Source of the DNA: Candidatus Pelagibacter sp.
GTDB lineage: Bacteria; Pseudomonadota; Alphaproteobacteria; Pelagibacterales; Pelagibacteraceae
Direction: 5' to 3'
Assembly: GCA_028100865.1 (NCBI GenBank)
Contig: JAOHJV010000018.1
Coordinates: 1-8,275, forward strand
Length of the DNA: 8,275 nt
Positions within the stretch are counted from its first letter, which is position 1, and each line of letters starts with the position of its first letter. Of this stretch, positions 7,853 through 8,275 are shown one piece after another. The notes under the pieces are model-generated. The model did not search any database. It had not been told where the DNA came from and worked only from the letters and a program-made list of their open reading frames with translations. A program made the position numbers and the translations under genes.

Positions 7853-8275
7853 TGGATCAAGAAATTTTAAATTCATACTCTAAACTTACTGGCTTAAATG
7901 TTTCACGTGAAACATTTATGGACTTTGAAAGCTATATATCCATGATTATTGAAAAAAATAAAAAAATTAACATAATCAGCCAAAAAACATCATCAAAAAA
8001 GTCAATAATTGAACGTCATATTATTGATTCTGCACAAATAATTGATTTTATTGACTTTAATTCTAATACAACCATAGATTTAGGTTCAGGATCCGGAATG
8101 CCAGGAATTATAGTAGCAATTATGCTTAAAAACATGAAAAAAAGTATGAATGTGCACCTTTATGAAAAAAGCTACCATAAAAGCCGTTTTTTAAAGGAAG
8201 TTTCAGAGAAACTAAATTTGAATACAAAGATTTTTCAAAAAAATATTTTTGAAATAAAAAATTTGGAAACAGGAA
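7852..8275 (+). CDS. rsmG: 16S rRNA (guanine-527-N7) methyltransferase RsmG (GidB), 3' truncated by window edge
   Basis: The first 141 residues are visible of a family usually just over 200 long. RsmG uses S-adenosylmethionine to methylate N7 of G527 in the 530 loop of 16S rRNA; loss in other bacteria gives low-level streptomycin resistance. Visible signatures are LNVSRETF (15-22), NKKINIIS (36-43), ERHIIDSAQI (54-63) and the SAM-binding TIDLGSGSGMPGI (74-86), then an acidic strand end VHLYEKSYHKSRFL (101-114). The ATG overlaps the mnmG stop by one base, the normal pairing. A parS site is embedded in codons 16-21, so the coding sequence doubles as a centromere element. No frameshift is seen before the window ends. 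In Alphaproteobacteria the next genes are usually parA and parB. Confidence 0.96.
   Translation, partial: MDQEILNSYSKLTGLNVSRETFMDFESYISMIIEKNKKINIISQKTSSKKSIIERHIIDSAQIIDFIDFNSNTTIDLGSGSGMPGIIVAIMLKNMKKSMNVHLYEKSYHKSRFLKEVSEKLNLNTKIFQKNIFEIKNLETG
7899..7914. other. parS: parS centromere site (ParB-binding palindrome) inside rsmG
   Basis: TGTTTCACGTGAAACA is an exact match to the widely conserved chromosomal parS consensus. The palindrome continues perfectly for four more bases on each side (24 bp, 7895-7918). ParB nucleates on parS and spreads as a CTP-dependent clamp, and ParA then moves the origin region during chromosome segregation. The site lies 47 bases into rsmG and spans the last base of Asn16 through the codon of Thr21. 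Its place fits an origin-proximal locus just ahead of the expected parAB genes. A chance perfect 16-mer of this G+C-rich core in such AT-rich DNA is very unlikely. Confidence 0.95.

Overview
The window is about 70% A+T and densely coded. All genes read on the + strand, and the intergenic gaps are small, the largest being 117 bp. Gene content and order (hemE, hemH, hemJ, rho, mnmE, mnmG, rsmG) match the block beside the replication origin and parAB locus of Alphaproteobacteria. The very low G+C, short spacers, 1-8 base gene overlaps and near-absence of Shine-Dalgarno sequences point to a streamlined marine lineage of the SAR11/Pelagibacterales type. The taxon is inferred from gene style and order; no search was run.

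Positions 1-1608 are a tightly packed haem-biosynthesis run. It holds the last 46 codons of hemE (uroporphyrinogen decarboxylase), then hemH (ferrochelatase) sharing one base with it, then hemJ (membrane protoporphyrinogen oxidase) overlapping hemH by 8 bases. The hemH product has a C-terminal cysteine pattern like that of ferrochelatases carrying a [2Fe-2S] cluster. A 58-bp gap with a plausible weak promoter leads to rho (1667-2935), the transcription termination helicase, which is complete with all its motor motifs.

Between rho and mnmE lies the one accessory-looking gene (2966-4510), a fusion of TPR repeats to a PAPS-dependent sulfotransferase domain. It is AT-richer in sampled stretches, has no recognisable housekeeping role, and carries an 11-A run exactly at the joint between its two domains. 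A small hairpin then sits against the start of mnmE.

Positions 4532-8275 encode RNA-modifying enzymes. MnmE and MnmG together install the 5-aminomethyl-type modification on wobble U34 of certain tRNAs, and RsmG methylates G527 of 16S rRNA. RsmG runs off the right edge. Within the first 21 codons of rsmG is a perfect 16-bp parS centromere site (TGTTTCACGTGAAACA), embedded in a 24-bp perfect palindrome. It is read in frame as part of Asn-Val-Ser-Arg-Glu-Thr. This is the most striking non-gene signal in the window, and it implies that parA/parB and the origin are close by, probably just past the right edge.

No tRNA, rRNA, CRISPR array, insertion sequence or prophage feature was seen. There is no gene-free stretch longer than 300 bases. 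I did not find a wholly new multi-gene system; the best candidates for novelty are the sulfotransferase gene with its possible slippage site and the dual-use parS/rsmG segment.
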